Assembly (NCBI GenBank): GCA_016721435.1
Contig: JADKIC010000014.1
Span: 79,711-143,710, forward strand
DNA: 64,000 bases
DNA from: Bacteroidota bacterium
GTDB lineage: Bacteria; Bacteroidota; Bacteroidia; AKYH767-A; OLB10
Reading direction: 5' to 3'
Part shown: piece by piece, positions 1 to 10,200 of the stretch
Layout of the letters: each line of letters starts with the position of its first letter
How positions within the stretch are numbered: position 1 is the stretch's first letter
Notes under the pieces: generated by a model
Databases searched by the model: none
What the model saw: only the letters and a program-made list of their open reading frames with translations
Told to the model about the DNA's origin: nothing
Program-made: the position numbers and the translations under genes

Positions 1-556
1 TTTCCGTCGAATCCAATTCCTGTTTTTTCTCTATCATTTGATCATACGTAATACGTACTACCTCTGCAGCACGAATTCTCACCAGACTGATCGCTTTTTG
101 ATCAACAAATGATAAAAGGGAATCACACATCTTCGCAGCTAGCTTGGGGTCTTTGTCCACAATACTGATTTCAATGGATTCAAATTCAGTTTTTGAAATA
201 GAAATATTTTCTTCCAGTCTTTTCATTATTTCAAAACGTGGGAATTTACCCGTGCTGTCAATGTCATAATGTCTAAAGAGGTCAAAAGCATAAATGAGAT
301 TTTCTTTCACATCTTCAGAATGCAGCAATTGCACCATTTGTTCGGTCGCTGTTTCCTGAGAGTAGGTTTGCAGGTTCACAGGATAGATTACGGTCGTCGC
401 TTTGAACATTGGAGTCATAATGACCGGAAGCGTAAAAACAAAGGAGACTATAAGGGCGGCAATGCCTGTAATAATCAATTGCTTTTTCCACTTGACAATA
501 AATTTCAACAAACGTACTGCATCGAGTTTTTCAGATGCTGTTGGATTTTGGTTCAT
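1..556 (-). CDS. Wzz-like polysaccharide chain-length/export protein, 3' end beyond window
   Basis: The reverse strand is open from an ATG at 556 to the window edge (about 185 codons). The protein starts with a short cytoplasmic segment, then a transmembrane helix at about residues 30-50 (IITGIAALIVSFVFTLPVIM), followed by periplasmic sequence. This is the layout of Wzz/YveK-type proteins, which set the chain length of exported polysaccharide. The C-terminal part visible here (QMIEKKQELDS) looks like the start of the coiled coil of this family. It is followed by a flippase gene upstream on the same strand (58 bp gap), which supports a surface-polysaccharide locus. The remainder of the gene lies outside the window, so a fused tyrosine kinase cannot be excluded. 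Confidence 0.72.
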   Translation of the reverse strand, partial: MNQNPTASEKLDAVRLLKFIVKWKKQLIITGIAALIVSFVFTLPVIMTPMFKATTVIYPVNLQTYSQETATEQMVQLLHSEDVKENLIYAFDLFRHYDIDSTGKFPRFEIMKRLEENISISKTEFESIEISIVDKDPKLAAKMCDSLLSFVDQKAISLVRIRAAEVVRITYDQMIEKKQELDSTE

Positions 557-614
557 TCGTTTACCGATTTGGGTTGGCAAAAATAGCTTAAACCTTTAAA
601 TAGAAGGTAAGTGA

Positions 615-2059
615 CTAATTATCACCGTATTTAATGAGCCGAAACAACTCCAAAGGTCGAATTAGCTTCAGAAGTAAGGCAATGAGGAAGCAGGAAGCGA
701 TACCAAATCCGGCTCTCCAGATAAAATAGGTGGAAAACTGAGTGCTAAACCAAAACAAGCTGAAAGCAAGAAGTATAAAGGTCAAATAGCGAATTGCAAG
801 CATCCATCGTAGTCTGAACTTAAAAATATGATGAGCTAAAAGAATTTGAGCACCCGCTGTGATAAATTGTGTAACGAGACTGGCAATAGCTGCACCGGTC
901 GCCTGATACTTTGGTATCAAAATTAAATTCATAATGATGTTCATCAACATTCCTCCCAAAGCCACCATATTCAGTTGTTTTAGGTTTCCATTAGCAGTTA
1001 GCAGTGTCCCGAAAATATAAACAGAGCTGATGGCTAAAAAGCAATTGATGATGAGCATAAAAACATGTGCTGATTCTTTGACATGGGCACTATACAACAA
1101 ACCCATTAATTCTTCACTGTAATAAACGCCGCAGGTCATTACCATAATAGCCGGAATTGCAATGAATGAAAAAGATAGTTCAGCTAATTCCTCAATAGGC
1201 TTTTATGTTTAATCATATGTGAAAACATCGGTAGCAGTAAACCGCTAAAAAGATAGGCGATCATGTTTGCCGCGTCCAGTAATCGATAGGCTTGTGCATA
1301 AATACCGGCCTGTTCAGCACCGTTTACCAGCATCCTTTCAATCATTACCGAGTCAATTCTGTTATAGAAGGTCATCAATAGAATGAGGATGGCGAATGGG
1401 TAACTTTTCTTTAAAATAATCAGGAAGAATTTCGGATCCCATTTTATTGAAAGCGTTTTTACCCGTGAGGCAAGAATCATGAAAGTAAATACCGCTGTGA
1501 TGAAATAAGCAATTGTTTGTGCCCAAACGAACCATTCAATTTGAAATTCCTTGTCGCTAATTCCACCCCAAAGCAAAATACTGCAGAGTAAAATCATAAT
1601 AAACCGATCAAGGACGGAAATCATACTGTCAATTTTGAAGAGATGTAATCCCGCCAAATTGGAACGGAGATAAAGGATAAAGGAAATTAAAGCCTGATTT
1701 AAGAGCAATACCAGCAAAATCCATAATTGTTCTCCCCGGTATCCTAATAGATAAGCGATCAACAGACTGAATAAAAAATAGACGAAAGCCAGCAATAGAC
1801 GAAGGGTTAATATGCCTGATAAGTGTTTCTGCAACAGGTGATTGTGTTGAGAAATGTTTCGGTTGTTAAAGTTGGTTATACCGATATCCAGTAAGATGTT
1901 GAAAAGAAAAGAGAAATTGAAAAGTGCAGCGTAAAGACCATATGATGAGGCGCCTACAGTATTTTGTACCGCACGGTCGATTCCCAGAATCCAGAACGGT
2001 TTGATCAGGAGATTCAGGAAAAGAAGAAAGGCCAGATTGGTTACAAATTTTTTCTGCAT
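615..2059 (-). CDS. Polysaccharide flippase (Wzx/MATE-like), one frameshift
   Basis: Two reading frames, 1184-2059 and 615-1145, together make one integral membrane protein of about 480 residues with 12 or more hydrophobic helices. This is typical of oligosaccharide flippases, which move lipid-linked repeat units across the inner membrane. The frames join without loss if one A is added to the AAAA run near 1202: the sequence then reads on through KHKKPIEELAELSFSFIAIP into the second half. I choose the ATG at 2059 (MQKKFVTNLAF), because the longer frame begins with TTG. The gene is divergent from rnhB and lies upstream of the Wzz-like gene. The break is probably a sequencing error, but a real mutation is possible. 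Confidence 0.75.
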
Positions 2060-2117
2060 GACTTGACAGGCTGGCAAATTTAAAGCAATTTAGAGGTCTC
2101 AAAGAATTTTATTCCGA

Positions 2118-2723
2118 ATGCTTGAACTTTCCTACAACGTTGAGGTCCTGGAAGCAGGAGTGGATGAAGCCGGACGCGGATGTCTGGCCGGACCTGTCTT
2201 TGCTGCAGCAGTCATCCTTCCGCCTAAGTTGAAGCTGGATTGGTATGAAGTATTAAATGATTCAAAAAAGCTTCCCGGGACTCTTCGCGAGAAACTGCGT
2301 CAATTGATAGAAAGGGATGCCCTGGCATGGTCGGTGGCAATGATTGCAGCAGATGAAATAGATCGCATCAATATTCTCAATGCAACTTTTAAAGCCATGC
2401 ATGATGCGATCAGTATGTTGGACCCGGAACCGGAGTTTCTTCTGATTGATGGAAACCGTTTTCCGAAGTATCATCAAACACCACATCGGTGCATGGTTAA
2501 AGGAGATGGCACTTATCTCTCAATTGCCGCTGCATCAGTGCTGGCTAAAACACATCGGGATGACTATATGAAAGTCCTTCATCAGGAGTTTCCACAATAT
2601 GCCTGGGATCGTAATAAAGCGTATGGCACAGAAACACACGTACAGGCCATTAGAACCTATGGCTATTCACCACATCATCGCCGTTCTTTTCAATTGAAGG
2701 AATTGCAGCTATCGTTGTTTTAA
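2118..2723 (+). CDS. rnhB: Ribonuclease HII
   Basis: The 201-residue protein degrades the RNA strand of RNA-DNA hybrids and removes misincorporated ribonucleotides in the cytoplasm. The family signature GVDEAGRGCLAGPV lies at about residues 14-27 and supplies the catalytic Asp and Glu. A second acidic motif, LLIDGNRFP, is at about 108-116, and the SIAAASVLAKTHRD segment near 135-148 is the conserved KxxRD-type region. Length and order match RNase HII. The gene stands alone on the plus strand and converges with the T9SS protein gene, whose stop is 4 bp beyond its own. Confidence 0.96.
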   Translation: MLELSYNVEVLEAGVDEAGRGCLAGPVFAAAVILPPKLKLDWYEVLNDSKKLPGTLREKLRQLIERDALAWSVAMIAADEIDRINILNATFKAMHDAISMLDPEPEFLLIDGNRFPKYHQTPHRCMVKGDGTYLSIAAASVLAKTHRDDYMKVLHQEFPQYAWDRNKAYGTETHVQAIRTYGYSPHHRRSFQLKELQLSLF

Positions 2724-2727
2724 GCGA

Positions 2728-5043
2728 TTATCGATTCAGAATAAAAGGTTGCTGGTATACAGATTTTTCATTGCTGATACGCAGAAGATAAGTTCCGTTT
2801 TCAAGAGTGGAGGACAACATGATTACAGATTTCAATTCCAGCATTTGTTGTGTGCTCATCACTAGTTTTCCATCCGCAGCAATAATTTCAACAGTATAAG
2901 AACCGCTTTCTTTTACTTCTACATTCAATAATTCCTGAGCAGGATTAGGATATAGGTTCAATAAGCTGAATACGGGACCATAGTTTATTCCTGAGGCCAC
3001 ATAGTTGAAAGGCAGAGACGTTGAACTGCATGAATTGGCAGATGTGATCACTACTTCATATACTCCCGTAGTGGTTGCTATGAGTACTGAGTCTACTGCT
3101 CCTTGAATGAGTGTACCGTTAAAATACCAGGCATAGCTATATCCACCTGCAGTAAATAAGGTATCATTAGAGGAGATGATAACCGGAGTAGGAGGTAGTG
3201 GTTCAGCAGTGACGGAAAGTGTGTTTGAAGTACTCACGCCGCAGTTGTTAATCGTTTTGAGAGAATAAATTCCGGATTGACTGACATAGATGTTTATTGC
3301 AGTAGCACCGGAAATATCATTTCCACTTTCTTGCCATTGGTAAGTGGCGCCATTCACAGTGCTGCCATTTAATAACAAGGAATCACCAGCACAGAAAATT
3401 AATCCTGAAGCTGAAGTGACAGCAGCAGCCTGAGGAAGAGAATCTACCGTTACCGCGATACTATTGGAAGAAGTTGTACCGCAATTATTGGTGGTGTTCA
3501 AGGTGTAAATTCCTGCTTGATTTACGGTTAAATCTATAGCAGTGGCTCCGGTGATATCAATACCATTAGCGGCCCATTGGTATTGAACTCCATTCAGAAG
3601 ACTTCCATTTAGAACTACAGAATCTCCTGTACAGAAGGTAGTATTTCCTGCTGCAATGATACTTGACGCAGCGGGCAGACTATCAAGGGTAATGGTAATT
3701 AAATTAGAGGAGGTCGCTCCACAGCTGTTGATTGTTTGTAAGAGATAATTTCCTCCGGAAACTGCATAGAGATTCAATGCGGTTTCTCCAGTGAGTGACG
3801 TGTTATTCAGCGTCCATTGATATACTGCATCCGTGACTGCAGATCCTGCAAGTTCAATACTATCACCAATGCAAAGAGAAGTGGAACTATTGGACTGAAT
3901 TGTACTTGCAGCGGGTAAGCCATTGTCAATTCGGATATCTATACCATTATCAGCACCTGTTACTGCAGGATTACTTGAGGTAATGCGTATACGGTAGCCG
4001 TTACCTGCAGGGGTATTAGCAGGAATGACTACGGAGAAATTTCCGGATTGGTTGCTGGTGGTGTCGCCAATATTTACGGCATTGCTAAAATCTCCGGAAG
4101 CATCGGATAATTGAGCAGTAAATTTATTTCCTGCACTGAATAAAGCTCCGGCATTGAAAGTCCCCTGTTCAGTGAACGGGAGTTGTAAAGTTGAGCCTGC
4201 GCAGATGGCAGTTGGCAGTATTCCCGGAGTAACATTCGGAACCACATCTCTGAATAGAATGGAGTTTACAATTTCAATTCCGAAAATTTCTGTGGTGGTG
4301 ATTTGTAGTACAGGAACGATATCACCATTGGCCAACCATTTATACTCTCTGGTAAGCGGGCGGTCAATGTTTAATCCCAGATTTAAAGTGTCTATAGAAA
4401 TCGTGTCGGAAGCGATAAGTGTAGTTTTAACTCTTAATGCCTGATAAGTTCCATAAGGGGTGTTTAATGTTCCCCATCCGTCAACTTCATTAATACGCGT
4501 TTGGTTCGATCCGTAATAAATTAAACTTGGCAATGCAACATTCCATGCAGAAACGGATGTATCCACATCTCCATAATTTAGCGGAAACTCATAGATTTTA
4601 TCCTTTTGTGTATAAGCTACCGGAAGCGGAATTCCCTGGAAACTGGCGCCCAAACCTACCTGACGGTAATCGGTGGAGGATCGATAGTAAAAGTTGTATG
4701 GATCTGTAATGGTAATAAATGGGTTGGCAGGAAAGGCCTGGCCGTTAGTAGCTACATTGGCGCGATTGGTATTGAATGGCAGATTGGAAAAGAAAAGGGC
4801 ATAAAGGAAGTTAGTGGAAGATACTGAAAGGAAGGTATCTACTTGTTGAGCCTGATATCTTAAATTGGTGAAATTCCAGGTATGATTTGCCCCGGTAGCC
4901 TGATAATTAAGTCCTAATTGTATGGGAGCCTGAGTTCTTCGGGCGGTATCACCCGCTGAAGGCATGTCAGAAGAGGTTATGGTTATTTGTGAAAAACCGA
5001 TTTGTGAACAAAGTAATGTCAGGAGGAGTAGTTTTCTTTTCAT
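2728..5043 (-). CDS. Secreted T9SS type A sorting domain protein with Ig-like repeats
   Basis: The 771-residue protein begins with a signal peptide (MKRKLLLLTLLCSQIGFSQ) and ends with a T9SS type A sorting domain (LLNLYPNPAQELLNVEV about 90 residues before the end, closing with PFILNR). It is therefore probably exported across the outer membrane and anchored to the surface or released. The first 260 residues are a unique domain rich in aromatic residues. Residues about 380-620 hold three copies of an 80-residue Ig/PKD-like unit, each with the pattern FCxGDSxxLNGS, YQW and NNCGxxxSN, followed by a degenerate fourth. Two Cys per repeat could form a disulfide. The function is unknown; adhesion is only a guess from the architecture. 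Confidence 0.88.
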   Translation of the reverse strand: MKRKLLLLTLLCSQIGFSQITITSSDMPSAGDTARRTQAPIQLGLNYQATGANHTWNFTNLRYQAQQVDTFLSVSSTNFLYALFFSNLPFNTNRANVATNGQAFPANPFITITDPYNFYYRSSTDYRQVGLGASFQGIPLPVAYTQKDKIYEFPLNYGDVDTSVSAWNVALPSLIYYGSNQTRINEVDGWGTLNTPYGTYQALRVKTTLIASDTISIDTLNLGLNIDRPLTREYKWLANGDIVPVLQITTTEIFGIEIVNSILFRDVVPNVTPGILPTAICAGSTLQLPFTEQGTFNAGALFSAGNKFTAQLSDASGDFSNAVNIGDTTSNQSGNFSVVIPANTPAGNGYRIRITSSNPAVTGADNGIDIRIDNGLPAASTIQSNSSTSLCIGDSIELAGSAVTDAVYQWTLNNTSLTGETALNLYAVSGGNYLLQTINSCGATSSNLITITLDSLPAASSIIAAGNTTFCTGDSVVLNGSLLNGVQYQWAANGIDITGATAIDLTVNQAGIYTLNTTNNCGTTSSNSIAVTVDSLPQAAAVTSASGLIFCAGDSLLLNGSTVNGATYQWQESGNDISGATAINIYVSQSGIYSLKTINNCGVSTSNTLSVTAEPLPPTPVIISSNDTLFTAGGYSYAWYFNGTLIQGAVDSVLIATTTGVYEVVITSANSCSSTSLPFNYVASGINYGPVFSLLNLYPNPAQELLNVEVKESGSYTVEIIAADGKLVMSTQQMLELKSVIMLSSTLENGTYLLRISNEKSVYQQPFILNR

Positions 5044-5193
5044 TTTTTAGAATTTCAGGTAAAGCTAGTCTGACATGGTGCAAATGCAAAATAAAATTGG
5101 TTAATAGCGATGTTTTATGGGTGATATTTTCACTGCGGTTGGGGAACGCTCCTGGGAAGCTCTTGGGAACGCTCGCTGCCGGTTCTTTCTCCG

Positions 5194-5279
5194 GAACCCT
5201 GAAAGGGTTCAACATCGCTAACCCCGGATGCAATCCGGGGTTAGCAGCCCAACACCCCTCCCCAACCCCAACGGGGTTG
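5194..5279. repeat. Cluster of three short perfect hairpins
   Basis: Three inverted repeats follow each other: 5194-5210 (7-bp arms), 5217-5245 (13-bp arms, GCTAACCCCGGAT, 3-nt loop) and 5263-5279 (7-bp arms, CAACCCC/GGGGTTG). They lie in the 575-bp gap between two minus-strand genes and are more GC-rich than the surrounding DNA. None has an adjacent T tract, so simple terminators are unlikely. They look like dispersed REP-like intergenic sequences. The AACGGGGTT core resembles the GAACGGGGTC core of the 91-bp array near 50 kb. The rest of the gap (5044-5441) shows no convincing gene. Confidence 0.7.
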
Positions 5280-5441
5280 AATATTGAGGATTACAAATCC
5301 TACTACAGTTTAATTCTGCATAACGAATCCTACCTCACCAACATTGAATTGACAAGCTATCACCCGAGGACACGTGGCGAGTGTCTCGTCATCACAAGGG
5401 ATGCCGAGATCACATCGCCTGCGTTCGCAGAGCGAGTGAAA

Positions 5442-5614
5442 ACCATGAAGCAGAATCGCGAAAAGCGATACGCTTCATGGTAAACTTTAAACCTTAAACC
5501 TTAAACCTTAAACCTTAAACCTTAAACCTTAAACCTTAAACCTTAAACCTTAAACCTTAAACCTTAAACCTTAAACCTTAAACCTTAAACCTTAAACCTT
5601 AAACCTTAAACCTT
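5442..5614. repeat. Hairpin followed by 18 copies of heptamer AAACCTT
   Basis: A 40-nt imperfect hairpin (5442-5481, outer arms ACCATGAAGC/GCTTCATGGT, inner arms ATCGC/GCGAT) is followed by a short spacer and then 18 exact copies of AAACCTT from 5489 to 5614. The array ends 4 bp before the stop codon of the minus-strand gene at 5619. The same hairpin with eight heptamers is found at 51775-51870, again at the 3' end of a minus-strand gene. The unit resembles plant telomere repeats by chance only; this is an intergenic bacterial locus. Confidence 0.93.
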
Positions 5615-5618
5615 AAAC

Positions 5619-6341
5619 TTACCTTCTACTTATAATGTACTTAAATCTCGAAGTGCAAATATGTTCCGGCTCTGCGAACCTTACAGATCCGATAGCCAGA
5701 TCATCTTCTGCATAATAATATTCTTCAGTTTCTTTTAAAACAGGCGAGGAAGAGGTGCCCTCCAAGACCCACATTTCTGATTTTATCTTACGGGTGCCGG
5801 AATAGATAAAGCGGTAGGTAACACAATTATCATTGGTATAACAGGTGGAGTTGCTCCATTCATTCCCCAAAGAATCATATTGGATCAGTTGTCGTGAACT
5901 GGCTTTGGTATCATTTTTATAAAACCATTCCACCTGAAATTTATTTTCCTGTGGAGTAGGTGTACGTCGAAAGACAAATAGTAAAGTGCCATTCTTGTCG
6001 ATAAGGCTGTCAGTATGCCAGCTTCCACTGCTGTCGGAATAAATCCTGTTGGTTTTTTGAATCTCCCCAAGTTGATTTCTATGAATTTTTCGGTAGAGTA
6101 CCCCTTGTTCCCTATAGAGGTATTCAATGGAACTGGCGGGATTGCCATTTTTCCATTTCCTTTCTAATTTTTTTTGAGCATTGTAAAACTCGGTACTTAA
6201 AGTATCACAATTTGTAATGGTACTGTCACACCGCAAAGTAGTAATTATGTATTGGCCGCTGGCATTGCCGGTAGTGATAATGGTATATAAAAAAAGTACT
6301 TTGAAAAACAGGAATTGCTTTTCACGGTTATTCTTTAACAT
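5619..6341 (-). CDS. Secreted protein of unknown function
   Basis: About 240 residues. I prefer the ATG at 6341 because it puts a hydrophobic signal-like stretch (FLFFKVLFLYTIITTG) near the N-terminus and overlaps the upstream gene by 14 bp, suggesting coupled translation. The body contains several short tyrosine-rich strand motifs (EYLYREQG, IYSDSSG, VEWFYKND, EEYYYAEDD) reminiscent of YD/MORN-like antiparallel repeats, but I cannot assign a family. Several Cys residues (RCDSTITNCD, CYTNDNC) suggest disulfides in an extracytoplasmic protein. Its final codons touch the AAACCTT array. Confidence 0.6.
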   Translation of the reverse strand: MLKNNREKQFLFFKVLFLYTIITTGNASGQYIITTLRCDSTITNCDTLSTEFYNAQKKLERKWKNGNPASSIEYLYREQGVLYRKIHRNQLGEIQKTNRIYSDSSGSWHTDSLIDKNGTLLFVFRRTPTPQENKFQVEWFYKNDTKASSRQLIQYDSLGNEWSNSTCYTNDNCVTYRFIYSGTRKIKSEMWVLEGTSSSPVLKETEEYYYAEDDLAIGSVRFAEPEHICTSRFKYIISRR

Positions 6342-7110
6342 CCGGTTTAAATTCTTGTTGATATTTCGATTGCATAAAATCATAGACTTCATTCAATGGT
6401 AGTTCGATAGTCCTGACTTCCGACTCATCCTCCGGCAACAACATGGTGTAAGCAGCTACTAATTTAAGTGGTGTTAATAGCAATCCGCAATAGCGCAACC
6501 GGTCACCTGCCTTCGTCATTTCTTCTTCGTACTCTAATTCGTATTCATTTCGAATCATCTCAATGATTTTCGGCCGATCTTCTGCCTTGAAAAGCGTATT
6601 GACATCAATGATTTTATCACTTTCGAGGTCAATGCTGAAGCAATATACCAACTGTTGTTCAGCGGTCACAAAATCACTTTTAAGTATCATCTGCTTTTCA
6701 ACTATCCAGTCGTTACGGATGATAAAACTTAACAAGTTATTTTCATTGTAAAATACAGAATAGTAAAGGTCCCTTGCTTCAGTAATATTAATACCACTTA
6801 CGCAGGAATCAATTCCGATTTTATCCGTGGCCCAATTTTTTGGCTGAAACTGCACTTCTTTGTTCATGTCCGCTAAAACAGAAGATGCTATTTTATAAAG
6901 ACTATCATTTATCTGTTTTATGATGGCGCCTTTTTCAGGTAAATCGAAATAAGGAATACTGATATTAAATTCCTGACTGATGCAACGGGTGTTGTCAAAA
7001 CAGGTGATCTCTTTTCTGAGTTCTACAAACCCCTGCTGTGAATAAACAGTTGGAACCGTAGAGAAAATAAGAAAAAGTAGTACTGCGAATTTTTTGATTG
7101 GAAGTGTCAT
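6328..7110 (-). CDS. Secreted DUF3298/DUF4163-like protein
   Basis: The 260-residue protein has a signal peptide (MTLPIKKFAVLLFLIFSTVPTVYSQ). The body carries a pattern seen in DUF3298/DUF4163 proteins: ISIPYFDLPEKGAIIKQIND near residue 50, then a two-layer alpha/beta domain with YYSVFYNENNLLSFIIRND and a later CFSIDLESDKIIDVNTLF. These domains occur in periplasmic or lipoprotein partners in many bacteria and have no established activity. It is followed by the overlapping gene at 6341, so the two are probably co-transcribed and may act together at the cell envelope. Confidence 0.62.
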   Translation of the reverse strand: MTLPIKKFAVLLFLIFSTVPTVYSQQGFVELRKEITCFDNTRCISQEFNISIPYFDLPEKGAIIKQINDSLYKIASSVLADMNKEVQFQPKNWATDKIGIDSCVSGINITEARDLYYSVFYNENNLLSFIIRNDWIVEKQMILKSDFVTAEQQLVYCFSIDLESDKIIDVNTLFKAEDRPKIIEMIRNEYELEYEEEMTKAGDRLRYCGLLLTPLKLVAAYTMLLPEDESEVRTIELPLNEVYDFMQSKYQQEFKPDVKE

Positions 7111-7163
7111 ATCTTGAAGACTTGTTAGGTCAAAAGTACATTATCATTTTAACAAAAAGTATA

Positions 7164-7201
7164 AAATGGAAAAAGGCCGCCAAAGCAGCCTTTTTCCATT
7201 T
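7164..7201 (-). terminator. Rho-independent terminator after the repeat protein gene
   Basis: A perfect 14-bp stem (7164-7177 pairing with 7188-7201; AATGGAAAAAGGC in the left arm) with a 10-nt loop lies 15 bp after the stop codon of the minus-strand gene at 7217. On the minus strand the stem ends in a T-rich stretch. The stem also contains an A/T run in its own arms, as is common for terminators that act in both directions. Confidence 0.8.
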
Positions 7202-7216
7202 GTAATTACTTAATAA

Positions 7217-10200
7217 TTAGCGAACTATGTTAATTCCTGCAGATTGGATCTTACCATTATTTTCTATGCGAATCAGGTAATTGCCACTTTCCAGTGCTGA
7301 TGTATTGATCGTTCTCAAGCTAATCCCAGCAATATCTTCGAAACGCTCGTTGATAATTGACTGACCCATCATGTTCATGATGCTGATAGTGCTGATTCCG
7401 TTTTCAGACGTAATATATTGAACGTTGATTTCTGCGGAAGCAGGGTTTGGATAAACATTGCTGATGAGAATTCCACCTTCCATGCTGTTTTCTGCAAGAC
7501 GAATAGACTCTTCAGTCATATCAGATTCGCTCATCGGCAAATTGATAATGCTGTTGTTGATTCCAAATAAATTACAGATAAATGTTCCGAACACCAGGAA
7601 TGGAGCCCCTTGAACATCTAATGAAGCACAAATAGATCCACCACCTTGTACGAGCAATCCGTTTACATCAAATCCAGTCGTTACACCAGGTACGACTATG
7701 CTCAGATTTAAAGTTGCGGGATCGTAAACCAGGGTGTGAATTCTGTAAAGACCTGTTTGCGTTACAGTGAATTGTGGACTAGGACCAGCTTGCTGAATGA
7801 CCAAACCTTGTCCTCTTGTAAGTACATAAATCACCTGATATCCTGCAGGTACATTGATATTTCCTTGTGGATTACCATTCAAAGTAGCACTGCCATTATC
7901 CAAACAATTCAGGAATTGATCAGGATTAATATCTCCTGCATCAGGACTTGCAACATTGAACTGTGCACCGGCTACATCTAAAGACGCGCAGATAGATCCA
8001 CCGCCTTGTACCAATAATCCGTTCACATCAAAACCTGTAGTAGTACCCGGAACAACGATGCCGAGGTCAAGAGTTGAATCGTAAACCAGAGTATGAATAG
8101 TGTAGAGTCCGCCACTTGTTACAGTGAAAGATGGAGTAGCATTTACTTGCTCGATCACTAAACCTGTACCTGAAGTCAGTACATAAATTACACTGTATCC
8201 TGCAGGTACGTTGATGTTGCCATCAGGCGTTGCAGTCAGCGTGCCACCGGTTCCGCAGATAGTAGAGTTCACAGCAGTAAGCGTTCCTGCATCAGGATTA
8301 GTTACATTGAACTGTGCCCCGGCTACATCTAAAGAAGCGCAGATAGATCCGCCGCCTTGTACCAATAATCCGTTCACATCAAAACCTGTAGTAGTACCCG
8401 GAACAACGATGCCGAGGTCAAGAGTTGAATCGTAAACCAGAGTATGAATAGTGTAGAGTCCGCCACTTGTTACAGTGAAAGATGGAGTAGCATTTACTTG
8501 CTCAATCACTAAACCTGTACCTGAAGTCAACACATAAATAACATTGTATCCTGCAGGTACGTTGATGTTGCCATCAGGCGTTGCAGTCAGCGTGCCACCG
8601 GTTCCGCAGATAGTAGCGTTCACAGCAGTAAGTGTTCCTGCATCAGGATTAGTTACATTGAACTGTGCCCGGCTACATCTAAAGAAGCGCAGATAGATCC
8701 GCCGCCTTGTACCAATAATCCGTTCACATCAAATCCTGTAGTAGTACCCGGAACAACGATGCTCAGATCAAGAGTGGAATCGTAAACCAGAGTATGAATA
8801 GTGTAGAGTCCGCCACTTGTTACAGTGAAAGATGGAGTAGCATTTACTTGCTCAATCACTAAACCTGTACCTGAAGTCAACACATAAATAACATTGTATC
8901 CTGCAGGTACGTTGATGTTGCCATCAGGCGTTGCAGTCACGTGCCACCTGTTCCGCAGATAGTAGCGTTCACAGCAGTAAGTGTTCCTGCATCCGGATTA
9001 GTTACATTGAATTGTGCACCGGCTACATCTAAAGAAGCGCAGATAGATCCGCCGCCTTGTACCAATAATCCGTTCACATCAAAACCTGTAGTAGTACCCG
9101 GAACAACGATGCTCAAATCAAGAGTGGAATCGTAAACCAGGGTATGAATAGTGTATAGACCACCACTTGTTACAGTGAAAGATGGAGTAGCATTTACCTG
9201 CTCAATCACCAGACCTGTACCTGAAGTCAATACATAAATTACACTGTATCCTGCAGGAACGTTGATGTTTCCATCAGGCGTTGCAGTCAGGGTTCCATTT
9301 GTTCCGCAGATCGTAGCGTTCACGGCAGTAAGCGTTCCTGCATCAGGATTAGTTACATTGAACTGTGCACCGGCTACATCTAAAGAAGCGCAGATAGATC
9401 CACCGCCTTGTACCAATAATCCGTTCACATCAAAACCTGTAGTAGTACCCGGAACAACGATGCCGAGGTCAAGAGTGGAATCGTAAACCAGGGTATGAAT
9501 AGTGTAGAGTCCGCCACTTGTTACAGTGAAAGATGGAGTAGCATTTACCTGCTCAATCACTAAACCTGTACCTGAAGTCAGTACATAAATAACACTGTAT
9601 CCTGCAGGCACATTGATATTGCTGTCAGGAGTAGCTGTTAATGTACCACCTGTTCCGCAGATTGTTGGGTTCACGGCAGTGAGCGTTCCGGCATCAGGAT
9701 TAGTTACATTGAACTGTGCACCGGCTACATCTAAAGAAGCGCAGATAGATCCACCGCCTTGTACCAATAATCCGTTCACATCAAAACCTGTAGTAGTACC
9801 CGGAACAACGATGCCGAGGTCAAGGGTTGAATCGTAAACCAGAGTATGAATAGTGTATAAACCACCAGTTGTTACAGTGAAAGATGGAGTAGCATTTACT
9901 TGCTCAATCACCAAACCTGTACCTGAAGTCAATACATAAAGGACACTGTATCCTGCAGGAACGTTGATGTTGCTGTCAGGCGTTGCAGTCAGCGTACCAC
10001 CTGTTCCGCAGATAGTAGCGTTCACGGCAGTAAGGGTTCCTGCATCAGGATTAGTTACATTGAACTGTGCACCGGCTACGTCTAAAGAAGCGCAGATAGA
10101 TCCACCGCCTTGTACCAATAATCCGTTCACATCAAAACCTGTAGTAGTACCCGGAACAACGATGCCGAGGTCAAGAGTGGAATCGTAAACCAGGGTATGA

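Noticed and set aside
4989..5483. 164-codon plus-strand frame
   Set aside because: It spans the 3-hairpin cluster and the hairpin-heptamer element, overlaps the start of a T9SS gene in antisense, and has no family-like sequence.
5489..5614. Telomere-like sequence or chromosome end
   Set aside because: The heptamer resembles plant telomere repeats by only one base difference, lies between normal genes, and recurs internally at 51.8 kb.
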